Source: Paenibacillus sp.
GTDB lineage: Bacteria; Bacillota; Bacilli; Paenibacillales; Paenibacillaceae
Direction: 5' to 3'
Length of the DNA: 13,037 bases
Assembly: GCA_029256665.1 (NCBI GenBank)
Contig: JAQSXN010000033.1
Span: 1 to 13,037, forward strand
Shown: positions 1 to 6,455 of the stretch, in pieces
Layout of the letters: each line of letters starts with the position of its first letter
Numbering within the stretch: the stretch's first letter is position 1
Program-made: the position numbers and the translations under genes
The notes under the pieces: generated by a model
Seen by the model: the letters and a program-made list of their open reading frames with translations, nothing else
Told to the model about the DNA's origin: nothing
Database searches by the model: none

Positions 1-203
1 AATGTGCGGTTGACGGAAAATGGAGATATTAAGAGCGGATGATATCGGCCCGACTAGGCCGGGCTTTGGCCGATTATTAACGAGCCGCATCCTATGCTCC
101 GTGAAATGTTGATGCAGCTAATTACCTGCGTTGCGTATAATTTCCAACTTCATAACGAAAACTGTATTCAATTAATCGTGCAACTAGAGAGGGAGCGAAT
201 GCG
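1..203. other. Upstream spacer before the SRAP gene
   Basis: No complete gene is visible. One plus-strand frame is open from base 1 to a TGA at 40-42 and could be the last 13 codons of an upstream gene (NVRLTENGDIKSG), but this is too short to identify. It is followed by a small inverted repeat, ATCGGCC at 44-50 with GGCCGAT at 68-74, enclosing a second weak stem (GCCCG 48-52 with CGGGC 60-64). There is no T-tract beyond CTTT, so a terminator is only a possibility. The stretch 121-185 is AT-rich relative to the genes and probably holds the promoter of the next gene. Confidence 0.4.
136..141 (+). promoter_or_regulatory. Candidate -10 box for the SRAP gene
   Basis: A perfect TATAAT lies 62 bases before the ATG at 204. 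No good -35 stands at 16-18 bases; the nearest TTGATG (109-114) is 21 bases away, and the preceding TGCG is one base off an extended -10. No LexA/SOS box of the Bacillus type was seen nearby. The call is weak. Confidence 0.3.
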
Positions 204-881
204 ATGATTGAACGGTTTTCGTTGACGGCGGAGATTGGCGAACTGATGGACAAATTCCAGGTTAGCAAAAACATGAAGGGGCATAAGGGCCGCTTTAACA
301 TTACACCGACCCAGGACGTCACGATCATTATGAACGACAGACACGATCAAAGGGTGCTGCAGGATGCCAGATGGGGATTGTTTCCGTTCTGGGCGAAGGA
401 TTCGGTCAATACCGACCACGCGACGTTAGCCGAGAAGCCGTTTCTGGACCGGATGCTGCGGCGCCAACGCTGCATCATCCCGTGCAGCGGCTTCTACGGG
501 CAGAAGACGTTCGGCCAGGAGCGCGACCCGCGCGTCATGCACACCATCGTGCCGAATCAGCCGCTGCTCGGCATTGCCGGCATTTTTGATTGTTGGCGGC
601 ATGTCAACGGCAGGGAGGAAGTCCGCGCGTTCACGATGGTGACAGCGGCGGCTTCGGGAACCATGTCCGTATGGCAGCCCCGCGTGCCCGTCATTCTCGA
701 CGAAGAGGGGATGGAAGACTGGCTGAATCCCAAGATGACGGAGTTCGGCAAGCTCCGCAAGCACTTGGAGGCGATGGAGAGCTACCTGATGCGCTCCTAT
801 CCCGTCACCAACGCGGTGCGGGACGACTTCTACGAAGCGCCGGACTGCGTCATGGAAATCCGGATGCCGGATTTCGCGTAA
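204..881 (+). CDS. Divergent SRAP-domain (SOS response-associated peptidase-like) protein
   Basis: The 225-residue protein has the length and fold pattern of the SRAP family (YedK/HMCES, Bacillus YoqW). Recognisable blocks are RFSL near the N-terminus, RFNITPTQ (30-37), RWGLFPFWAKD (56-66), TLAEKPF (74-80), RCIIPCSGFYG (89-99) and the VPVIL strand (161-165). Active SRAP proteins use Cys2 to crosslink to abasic sites in single-stranded DNA, with a conserved Glu and His. Here residue 2 is Ile (MIERF instead of MCGRF), the Glu position after FY is Gly99, and the His position before the PVIL strand is Gln158. Asn69 is kept but the neighbouring Arg is Asp71. The protein is therefore unlikely to form the usual crosslink; it may bind DNA by another mode. 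The ATG at 204 follows a GAGAGGGAG ribosome site; an overlapping ATG at 199 stops after two codons. Family membership is fairly sure, function is not. Confidence 0.85.
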   Translation: MIERFSLTAEIGELMDKFQVSKNMKGHKGRFNITPTQDVTIIMNDRHDQRVLQDARWGLFPFWAKDSVNTDHATLAEKPFLDRMLRRQRCIIPCSGFYGQKTFGQERDPRVMHTIVPNQPLLGIAGIFDCWRHVNGREEVRAFTMVTAAASGTMSVWQPRVPVILDEEGMEDWLNPKMTEFGKLRKHLEAMESYLMRSYPVTNAVRDDFYEAPDCVMEIRMPDFA

Positions 882-1050
882 ACTAGCGGGCCGCATGCAT
901 GCAGAGCGGGAGGCGAGTTTGTCGGTGTGAGCGTCAAACTGCTCTCGAAACGCAGCTTTTCTGGCGAGTTTGTCGGCGGGACCGACATACTGCTCTCGAA
1001 ACGCAGCTTTTCTGGCGAGTTTGTCGGTGTGGCCGTAAAATTCGCTGAGA
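881..1050. repeat. 51-bp tandem repeat array A (about 2.7 units)
   Basis: Immediately behind the SRAP stop codon comes AACTAGCGGG (881-890), then units beginning GGCGAGTTTGTCGG at 912, 963 and 1014, exactly 51 bases apart. Units 1 and 2 are nearly identical over their full length, with changes mostly at bases 15-27. Unit 3 decays after about 25 bases. Each unit holds GTTTGTCGG, a 5-base gap and an imperfect complement (7 of 9 pairs in unit 1, 8 of 9 in unit 2). The period is a multiple of three, so reading frames stay open through it on the minus strand; I regard that as a by-product. The same core and lead sequence recur at 8919-9101. Confidence 0.9.
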
Positions 1051-1075
1051 AGAGTCAAGGACAAGCATACAAATA

Positions 1076-1125
1076 GGGCTGCCATCGGCAAGTTGTCTGC
1101 GACAACTTGGGATGGCAGCCCTTTT
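1076..1125 (+). terminator. Long rho-independent terminator, possibly bidirectional
   Basis: The outer stem is 11 bp with perfect pairing (GGGCTGCCATC 1076-1086 with GATGGCAGCCC 1111-1121). After a 3/2-base internal loop, an 8-bp inner stem follows (AAGTTGTC 1090-1097 with GACAACTT 1101-1108), closed by a 3-base loop. TTTT follows at 1122-1125. It would end the SRAP transcript. On the minus strand the hairpin is followed by CTATTTGT, a poorer U-tract, so it may also stop etfA read-through. Confidence 0.8.
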
Positions 1126-1140
1126 GAGCATATTAGACGC

Positions 1141-1276
1141 AAGCCTTGGCGGTCATTGGGTGCTTTTTTTAAACTCGTTGGTGCGTTTGGCCGGCTTTGG
1201 CGGGTATTGTGTGTTATTTTTTACACTCGGTGGTGCATTCGGGCGACTTTGGCGGGTATTGTGTGTTGTTTTTTAT
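1141..1276. repeat. 52-bp tandem repeat with T-runs
   Basis: Two full 52-base units (1173-1224 and 1225-1276) begin ACTCGKTGGTGC, share GGCGGGTATTGTGTGTT, and end in a run of six Ts. A degenerate half unit (1147-1172) with GGCGGTCATTGGGTGC and seven Ts precedes them. The array lies between the hairpin terminator and the 3' end of etfA on the opposite strand. No gene is supported here. The period is not a multiple of three, so coding is unlikely. Confidence 0.85.
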
Positions 1277-1290
1277 TTTAAGGCAAATGA

Positions 1291-2286
1291 TTAGCCTGCG
1301 GAGCGGGCGCGTTGCACCTCCGCGGTGAGCAGCGGAACGACCTCGAACAGATCCCCGACGATGCCGTAATCGGCGATGGCGAAGATCGGCGCGTCGGGAT
1401 CCTTGTTGATGGCGACGATCGTTCGCGACTGGCTCATGCCGGCCAGGTGCTGGATGGCGCCGCTTATGCCGCAGGCGATGTAGAGCTGCGGCGTCACGAC
1501 TTTGCCGGTCTGCCCGATCTGGAGGGCATAGTCGCAATAGCCGGCGTCGCAAGCGGCGCGCGAAGCGCCTACCGCGCCGCCGAGCGCCGCGGCCAGCGCA
1601 TGCAGCGGCTCGAAGCCCGCCGCGCTGCGCACGCCCCTGCCGCCGGACACGACGATGTCGGCTTCGGCGAGGTCCATGCCTCCGGCGGTGCGGCGGACTA
1701 CGCCGCGCACCGCCGTCAATAGCGGCGGCACCGAGAAGGGCAGCTCGGTGACGGCGCCGCTCCTGTCGCCGGCGTCCAGCGGTTCCGCCGGCGGGAGATT
1801 GTTCGGGCGCACCGTGACGATCCACGGGTGGCCCGGCTCGAAGCTACGCCGCTCGAACGCCTTGCCGGCGTAGAGCGGGCGGACAAAACCGATATCGCCG
1901 CCAGCCGAAGGCTCGATGGCAATGACATCGGCGATGTGGCCGGCGCCATGGGCCGCGGCCACGCGCGGGGCAAGCTCGCGCCCCGCCGAGGTATGGCCGA
2001 GCAGCAGCGCATCCGGCTGCACGGCGGCCATCGCCGCGTTCAGCACCGCGGCGTAAGCCTCCGGCGTGTAGCCGAGGAGGGCCGGGTCATCGGCGACATG
2101 CACGATGTCCGCCCCTCGGGCGATTAGCTCGGCGGCATCGTCGGCCGCGCCGCCAGAGCTGGCGATGACGGCATGCACGCTGCCGTCGTCGCCCGCAAGG
2201 AGTCTGGCTGCGCCGAGCGCCTCAAGCGCTACGCGCCTCAGCGCGCCGTCTCGCCGCTCCGCGTAAATTAGTACCGTTCTGCTCAT
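1291..2286 (-). CDS. etfA: Electron transfer flavoprotein, alpha subunit
   Basis: EtfA carries the FAD of the soluble ETF heterodimer, which takes electrons from acyl-CoA dehydrogenases. The 331-residue length is normal. The N-terminal alpha/beta domain (about 1-190) starts SRTVLIYAE. The C-terminal FAD domain has the classic GGRG (215-218), SRAACDAGY (242-250), QIGQTGKVV (256-264), [17 protein letters not shown] (268-284) and [19 protein letters not shown] (293-313). I chose the ATG at 2286 because GGAGAGGAG stands 8 bases before it and family homology begins there; the frame stays open 22 codons upstream without family similarity. The gene follows etfB on the same strand but 560 bases away, which is unusual because etfB and etfA normally almost touch. 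The stop is followed by a repeat array and a terminator shared with the convergent gene. Confidence 0.97.
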   Translation of the reverse strand: MSRTVLIYAERRDGALRRVALEALGAARLLAGDDGSVHAVIASSGGAADDAAELIARGADIVHVADDPALLGYTPEAYAAVLNAAMAAVQPDALLLGHTSAGRELAPRVAAAHGAGHIADVIAIEPSAGGDIGFVRPLYAGKAFERRSFEPGHPWIVTVRPNNLPPAEPLDAGDRSGAVTELPFSVPPLLTAVRGVVRRTAGGMDLAEADIVVSGGRGVRSAAGFEPLHALAAALGGAVGASRAACDAGYCDYALQIGQTGKVVTPQLYIACGISGAIQHLAGMSQSRTIVAINKDPDAPIFAIADYGIVGDLFEVVPLLTAEVQRARSAG

Positions 2287-2339
2287 AAGTCGCACTCCTC
2301 TCCAATGTATCCCCGATCCCGCCATAGTCGGCAGACCGT

Positions 2340-2550
2340 CTATGACCGGCAAAAGTAACTCGAAAAAAGCGGCAAGGACGTATTAGCGCCATGGCTCGAA
2401 AAAGTAACCTCGAACCACCCCATAGAAGTAATAACCGCCCCATCGAAGTAATAACCACCCCATAGAAGTAATAACCGCCCATAGCTCGCAATAGCAACTC
2501 GAAATTACTCCACAGTCGTTAAAACCGACCATACCCGGCAAAAGCTACTT
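2340..2550. repeat. Layered repeats upstream of etfA (20-bp tandem array inside ~50-bp repeats)
   Basis: Three units of 20 bases, CATAGAAGTAATAACCGCCC-like, run exactly end to end at 2421-2480 and differ at two positions. They are bracketed by four copies of a degenerate motif of about 28 bases (CATRGCTCGNAAAAGTAACTCGAA-like) starting at 2340, 2390, 2480 and 2530. The spacings are 50, 90 and 50 bases. The outer copies share CCGGCAAAAG. This would form part of the etfA 5' leader if transcription comes from etfB. No convincing open reading frame with a ribosome site uses it. Confidence 0.8.
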
Positions 2551-2674
2551 CTGATAGCTCAATATTTGTTTGTTTACTAGCATCCGTATTGTTCTACTTG
2601 CACCAGCTAGCTAACTCCCATTCCGAGCTGTCGATTCGTTTCCCTGCGTACGAGGCGCGGGGGGGAGGGCTGTC

Positions 2675-2825
2675 TATGCCGAGCTCGACAATCACACCGC
2701 CGCGCCTTACCGACGAGACCGAACTCGACAATCGCGCCATCCCCCTTTGCCGCCTATGCCGTTGCCGAGTTCGACAATCACGCCGATGTGACTTGCCGAC
2801 GCCGAGCTCGGCAATTGCGTCGCCG
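2675..2825. repeat. Degenerate GCCGAGCTCGACAATC repeats downstream of etfB
   Basis: Four related segments begin at 2678, 2718, 2764 and 2801. They share (G/A)CCGA(G/A)(C/T)TCG(A/G)CAAT followed by CRCCG-like bases. The spacing is irregular (40, 46 and 37 bases). Each contains the palindrome GAGCTC or a variant. The first three keep CTCGACAATC or TTCGACAATC; the fourth is GCTCGGCAATTG. They lie just behind the etfB stop codon. Between this block and the 2340-2550 repeats, 2551-2600 is AT-rich and could hold a promoter for etfA, but I see no clear -35/-10 pair. Confidence 0.7.
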
Positions 2826-2846
2826 CGCCCTGCCGCGCCGCCAGCG

Positions 2847-3659
2847 CTACAACACCTTCGCCTCGTCCTGCAGCAGCTTGACGAGGCCGGAGGCTTGCTC
2901 CGCGGCCGTGCCGCCGATCCTTTTGCCCGCCGCGCGTGGCGGCGGAGGAGCGAGGGAGGTCCGGCGCGTGCGCGCCAGCCCGGCGCCGTCGCCGCCGAGG
3001 CCAAGCTCTTCGAGCGCAACGACGCGAAGCGGCTTGCGCTTGGCCTTCATGATGCCCGGCAGCGACGGGTATCGCGGCTCGTTGAGCCCTTGCTGCGCCG
3101 TTATAAGCGCCGGCAGCGGCAACGCGACCGTCTCCGTGTCGCCTTCGACGTCGCGCTCCACGAGTGCGACCAGCGCGGCGCTGGCGACGGGGTCGACGCC
3201 AAGCTCCGCCGAGCTGCCGACGGAGAGCTTGACGGCCGCCGACGCATGCGGCAGCCCAAGCCGCTCGGCGACCTGAAGGGCAACGCTGCCGGAGCCGCTG
3301 TCGACCGCGAACAAGCCGGCGAGCAGCAGATCCGGCGCGAGGGGAGCGATCGCGGCCGCCAGCGCGGCGGACAACGCGTGGCTGTCGCCGTCAAGGCCGG
3401 CGGAGTCGATGCGGATGGCCTCGTCCGCGCCGACGGCGAGCGCCGTGCGCAGCGCCTCCTGCGCGCGCTCGGGCCCGCAAGTGACGACGACGACGCTGCC
3501 GCCGGAGCGCTCTTTTAGCCGCAGCGCCTCCTCGAGCGCGTATTCGTCGTAGGGGTTAATGACAAGCTTGGCATCCCGTTCTTCGACGCCTTGCGGGGTA
3601 ACGGTTATTTTTTCCTCGGTGTCGAAGGTTTGTTTGAGCAGCACCACGATTGTTTCCAT
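2847..3659 (-). CDS. etfB: Electron transfer flavoprotein, beta subunit
   Basis: EtfB pairs with EtfA and binds AMP; its recognition loop docks acyl-CoA dehydrogenases. The 270-residue product matches Bacillus EtfB along its length: LLKQTFDTEEKI (7-18), INPYDEYALEEAL (34-46), LRTALAVGADEAI (70-82), TAQQGLNEPRYPSLPGIMKA (187-206) and the C-terminal NEAKV-like QDEAKVL. The loop PSLPGIMKAK (198-207) is the partner-recognition signature. One oddity is the nucleotide-binding stretch: where Bacillus-type EtfB reads GSGQVGPRLAE, this protein reads GSGSVALQVAE (122-132), losing the usual Gln, Gly and Pro. The ATG at 3659 has AAGGGAGG just upstream; an earlier in-frame ATG adds 23 residues without family similarity. 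It is divergent from fadF across a 254-base control region. Confidence 0.96.
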   Translation of the reverse strand: METIVVLLKQTFDTEEKITVTPQGVEERDAKLVINPYDEYALEEALRLKERSGGSVVVVTCGPERAQEALRTALAVGADEAIRIDSAGLDGDSHALSAALAAAIAPLAPDLLLAGLFAVDSGSGSVALQVAERLGLPHASAAVKLSVGSSAELGVDPVASAALVALVERDVEGDTETVALPLPALITAQQGLNEPRYPSLPGIMKAKRKPLRVVALEELGLGGDGAGLARTRRTSLAPPPPRAAGKRIGGTAAEQASGLVKLLQDEAKVL

Positions 3660-3794
3660 AGCAGCCTCCCTTGCGAGCTTGAATTTCGTTCTTGCCTGCC
3701 GCGACCCACTGTCCATCAGTGCTACCATATGATGTCGTCTCCCGCTTTATACCCCGCGATACCATGGCGAAAAAAGCATGTTCGCCGCCTTACG

Positions 3795-3822
3795 TTCATA
3801 TAAATGGAGCACCGCGGCTCAA
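3795..3822 (-). promoter_or_regulatory. Candidate etfB promoter
   Basis: On the minus strand, TTGAGC (3817-3822) and TATGAA (3795-3800) are 16 bases apart. The pair lies directly beside the cre site. A competing choice is TATAAA at 3835-3840, overlapping the cre, with a poor -35. Either would put the cre within about 20 bases of the promoter, but both matches are modest. Confidence 0.3.
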
Positions 3823-3823
3823 A

Positions 3824-3838
3824 ATGAAAGCGTTTTAT
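3824..3838 (+). promoter_or_regulatory. cre site (CcpA operator) between etfB and fadF
   Basis: The 15 bases ATGAAAGCGTTTTAT satisfy every position of the Bacillus cre consensus WTGAAARCGYTTWNN. The site sits in the divergent region, 90 bases before the fadF start and 165 before the etfB start. In B. subtilis the FadR regulon for fatty acid breakdown is subject to CcpA repression, so the placement makes biological sense. Control of one or both divergent units is inferred. Confidence 0.7.
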
Positions 3839-3913
3839 AGGCTTGTCCCAACAATGAATGTCCGCAGGTGAGGGGCGGCGGATGGATGCGGTTCGACAAG
3901 GGAGGGCTGACCA

Positions 3914-6376
3914 GTGGCATGGCAATGGACGACAGTCCCTACTGCTACAGGGCTAAACGTCGCGGCGGCGGAGGCAAAAGCATTCGCGGCCATCCTGGCA
4001 GAAGGCGGAGCTTACGGGATGTGGGCAAGATGGCTGCTGTTCGCGGCGCTGATAGCGGCGGCGATCTGGATGTTCGCGACGGTCGTTTGGCGAAGGATCG
4101 GCTATATGCGGCTAGGCGCGCCGGCCGTATTCGAGCGGCATCGTCCGAAGAAAGCCGCAGAAGGCAAAAGCTCGGACAGCGCAGGCGCAGACCTCGGCAA
4201 GGGAAGCGAGCAAGCGGTGCCAACCGGCGGGAATGGCGGTTCTTACGAAAGCTACAATCCGGCCGCAATAGCGGAATCGGCAAGGCGAAGGAGCATACGT
4301 TACCGGAAAAGCGGCGGCACGGGGCTTGGGAGCGAGGTATTCGGCCATAGACGCCTATTGAACGACTGGCGGAGCGGCGTGATGCATTTGGTTTATTTTT
4401 ACGGCTTCATCATGTTGCAGTTCGGAGCGCTCGATCTTATCTGGAAAGGTCTAAGCGGCGGAGACGCGTTGCCGATCCCGTTCTACGGTCCGTTCTCCTG
4501 GCTTCAGGAGGCGACGGTGTTTCTGGTGCTGCTTGCCGTCATCTACGGCGGGTATAGGCGGTACGGCGAGAAGCTGCCCAGGCTCAAAAGGGACCTCAAA
4601 CCGTCCATCGTGCTTTGGTTCATCGGCGGTCTGATGGCGTCGATCTTGCTGTCGCTGACCTTCGAGCGGTTATCCGCGGCTCACGTAGTGGAAGGAAAAT
4701 ACGCGCCGATCAGCGGACCGGCATCGGAGCTGCTGGCTAGAGCGGTCGAACGCGGAGACTGGCTGGCGCACGCGGGATTCGAGGTGTTTTGGTGGCTGCA
4801 TCTGATTATCTTGCTCAGCTTTCTGGTGTACGTGCCGCAGTCCAAACACTTTCATCTCATCACGGCGCCCGTCAACATTTGGTTCCGCCGCAATACGCCG
4901 CCGGGACGGCTGGTTCCGCTCGATCTGGAGAACGAAGAGGCGGAGTCGTTCGGCGTGGGGAAGATCGAGCATTTTAACCGGAAGCAGATGCTGGATCTGT
5001 ATGCCTGCGTCGAATGCGGGCGCTGCACGAACGTGTGCCCGGCCTCCAGTACCGGCAAGCTGCTGTCGCCGATGCATCTGATCGTCAAGCTGCGCGACCA
5101 CCTGACGGAGAAAGGCGCGGCCATTACGTCCAAGTCGCCGTGGCTCCCCGGAAGTCTGATATACCGGACCGCGGAGCCGAGCGCGCACGTAATGGGCGCG
5201 GTCATGCCGGACTGGGAGCAGGGGAGCAGCGAGGCCGAGCCCCTTGCCGCGTACCGGACGAACATCGCGCCGACGATGGAAGTGCAGAAGGCGGGCTGGA
5301 CGCGTCGCGACGGGGCGAAGGCCGAAGAGCTGGAGCTGATCGGCGACGTCATGACGGAGGATGAGCTGTGGGCCTGCACGACTTGCCGGAACTGCGAGGA
5401 GCAATGTCCGGTCGGCAACGAGCACGTGGACAAAATCATCGACATGCGAAGACATCTCGTGCTGATGGAAGGCCGGCTTCCGAACGACGGGCAACGCGCG
5501 CTGCAGAACATCGAGCGCCAGAGCAATCCGTGGGGGCTCCCGAGGGCGGAGCGGGCGGCCTGGATCGAGGAGTGTTACAGCCGCACGGGCATACGGGTCG
5601 ACACGATGGCGGAGCGGAAGCGGCGCGGCGAGCAGCCGCCGTCGCTGCTGATCTGGGCCGGTTCCATGGGGGCTTACGATACGCGAAGCCGCAAGGTATT
5701 ATTCGACGTCATCCGTTTGCTCGCGCATGCAGGCGTCGACTTCGCCACGCTCGGCAACGAGGAGAAAAGTTCGGGCGATACGGCCAGGCGGATCGGCAAC
5801 GAGCTGCTGTTCCAGGAGCTGTGCAGGGAGAATGTCGCGACCTTCGAAAAGTACGGCATCCGTCATATCGTGACGGTATGCCCGCATACGTTTAACACGT
5901 TCAAGAACGAATATCCGGACTTCGGATTGCCTGGCGACGTGCGGGTCGAGCATCATACGGAGCTGCTCGCTCGGCTTGTCGCGGAACGGAAGCTCCGGGC
6001 GACTTTTGCGGTGGAGGAGCAAGTGACGATTCACGATTCTTGTTATATGGGACGCTACAACAATTCGTATGAAGCGCCGCGCAGCTTGCTACGGGCTATC
6101 CCGGGCGTTACGGTGCGGGAGATGGAGAGATCGGGCGCGCAGGGCATGTGCTGCGGAGCCGGCGGCGGGCTTATGTGGATGGAGGAGCATTCCGGCACGA
6201 GGATCAACTATGCCCGGACGGCGCAGGCGCTGGAGGTGAAGCCGTCCGTCATCAGCTCCGCCTGTCCGTACTGCCTCACGATGATGGAGGACGGACTGCG
6301 ATTCCTGTCCGCCGACGAGGAAGTCGAAGCAAGGGACGTGGCGGAGCTGCTGGCGGAGAGCGTGTTCGGCGAGTAG
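3914..6376 (+). CDS. fadF: Membrane Fe-S oxidoreductase, ETF:menaquinone reductase type (FadF)
   Basis: The protein is expected to take electrons from reduced ETF and pass them to menaquinone in the membrane. The N-terminal half is membrane-embedded: segments at about 37-59, 155-178, 199-213, 232-250 and 290-308, with His158, His286 and His296 as possible heme ligands (NarI/HdrE-like). Two 4Fe-4S motifs follow: Cys365, 368, 371, 375 and Cys488, 491, 494, 498. The C-terminal part holds two CCG-type cysteine domains of the heterodisulfide reductase family, seen at VCPHTFN, HDSCYMGRYN, MCCGAGGG (745-752) and CPYC (784-787). At 820 residues it is about 115 longer than B. subtilis FadF. A Gly/Ser/Lys/Arg-rich stretch at about 79-140, between the first two membrane segments, accounts for part of this. 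GTG is the start: AAGGGAGG (3898-3905) lies 8 bases before it, while the next in-frame ATG (4019) would cut into the first membrane segment. Confidence 0.93.
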   Translation: MAWQWTTVPTATGLNVAAAEAKAFAAILAEGGAYGMWARWLLFAALIAAAIWMFATVVWRRIGYMRLGAPAVFERHRPKKAAEGKSSDSAGADLGKGSEQAVPTGGNGGSYESYNPAAIAESARRRSIRYRKSGGTGLGSEVFGHRRLLNDWRSGVMHLVYFYGFIMLQFGALDLIWKGLSGGDALPIPFYGPFSWLQEATVFLVLLAVIYGGYRRYGEKLPRLKRDLKPSIVLWFIGGLMASILLSLTFERLSAAHVVEGKYAPISGPASELLARAVERGDWLAHAGFEVFWWLHLIILLSFLVYVPQSKHFHLITAPVNIWFRRNTPPGRLVPLDLENEEAESFGVGKIEHFNRKQMLDLYACVECGRCTNVCPASSTGKLLSPMHLIVKLRDHLTEKGAAITSKSPWLPGSLIYRTAEPSAHVMGAVMPDWEQGSSEAEPLAAYRTNIAPTMEVQKAGWTRRDGAKAEELELIGDVMTEDELWACTTCRNCEEQCPVGNEHVDKIIDMRRHLVLMEGRLPNDGQRALQNIERQSNPWGLPRAERAAWIEECYSRTGIRVDTMAERKRRGEQPPSLLIWAGSMGAYDTRSRKVLFDVIRLLAHAGVDFATLGNEEKSSGDTARRIGNELLFQELCRENVATFEKYGIRHIVTVCPHTFNTFKNEYPDFGLPGDVRVEHHTELLARLVAERKLRATFAVEEQVTIHDSCYMGRYNNSYEAPRSLLRAIPGVTVREMERSGAQGMCCGAGGGLMWMEEHSGTRINYARTAQALEVKPSVISSACPYCLTMMEDGLRFLSADEEVEARDVAELLAESVFGE

Positions 6377-6455
6377 CAGATGCAGCGCAAGCGCGGGCAA
6401 CGGGCAGAACGGGCAAGACGAGAAGAACATCCATAAAGGAAGGTGAACGCTAGCG

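Noticed and set aside
881..1050. CRISPR-like array
   Set aside because: Units are contiguous 51-base tandem repeats without unique spacers, and no cas gene is nearby.
426..1142. Minus-strand open frame of 238 codons with a repeated ADKLARKAAFREQ peptide
   Set aside because: It lies opposite the SRAP gene and its repeats come from the 51-bp array, whose period is a multiple of three and keeps frames open. No ribosome site or family match.
2222..2497. Minus-strand open frame of 91 codons over the 20-bp repeats
   Set aside because: It overlaps the etfA start, lacks a ribosome site, and has repeat-derived, compositionally odd residues.
2589..3518. Plus-strand open frame of 309 codons
   Set aside because: It is mostly antisense to etfB in GC-rich DNA, Arg-rich throughout, with no ribosome site or recognisable domain.
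3766..3786. GGCGAA/TTCGCC hairpin as a terminator or operator
   Set aside because: Only 6 bp with a 9-base loop and no T-tract; may be chance.
3793..3861. FadR operator made of ACGTTCAT (3793-3800) and ATGAATGT (3854-3861)
   Set aside because: The half sites are 53 bases apart; a FadR box is one compact palindrome. No compact copy was found in the window.
3764..3871. 35-residue plus-strand open frame (MAKKACSPPYV...) in the etfB-fadF control region
   Set aside because: No ribosome binding site; it runs across the cre site and candidate promoters.
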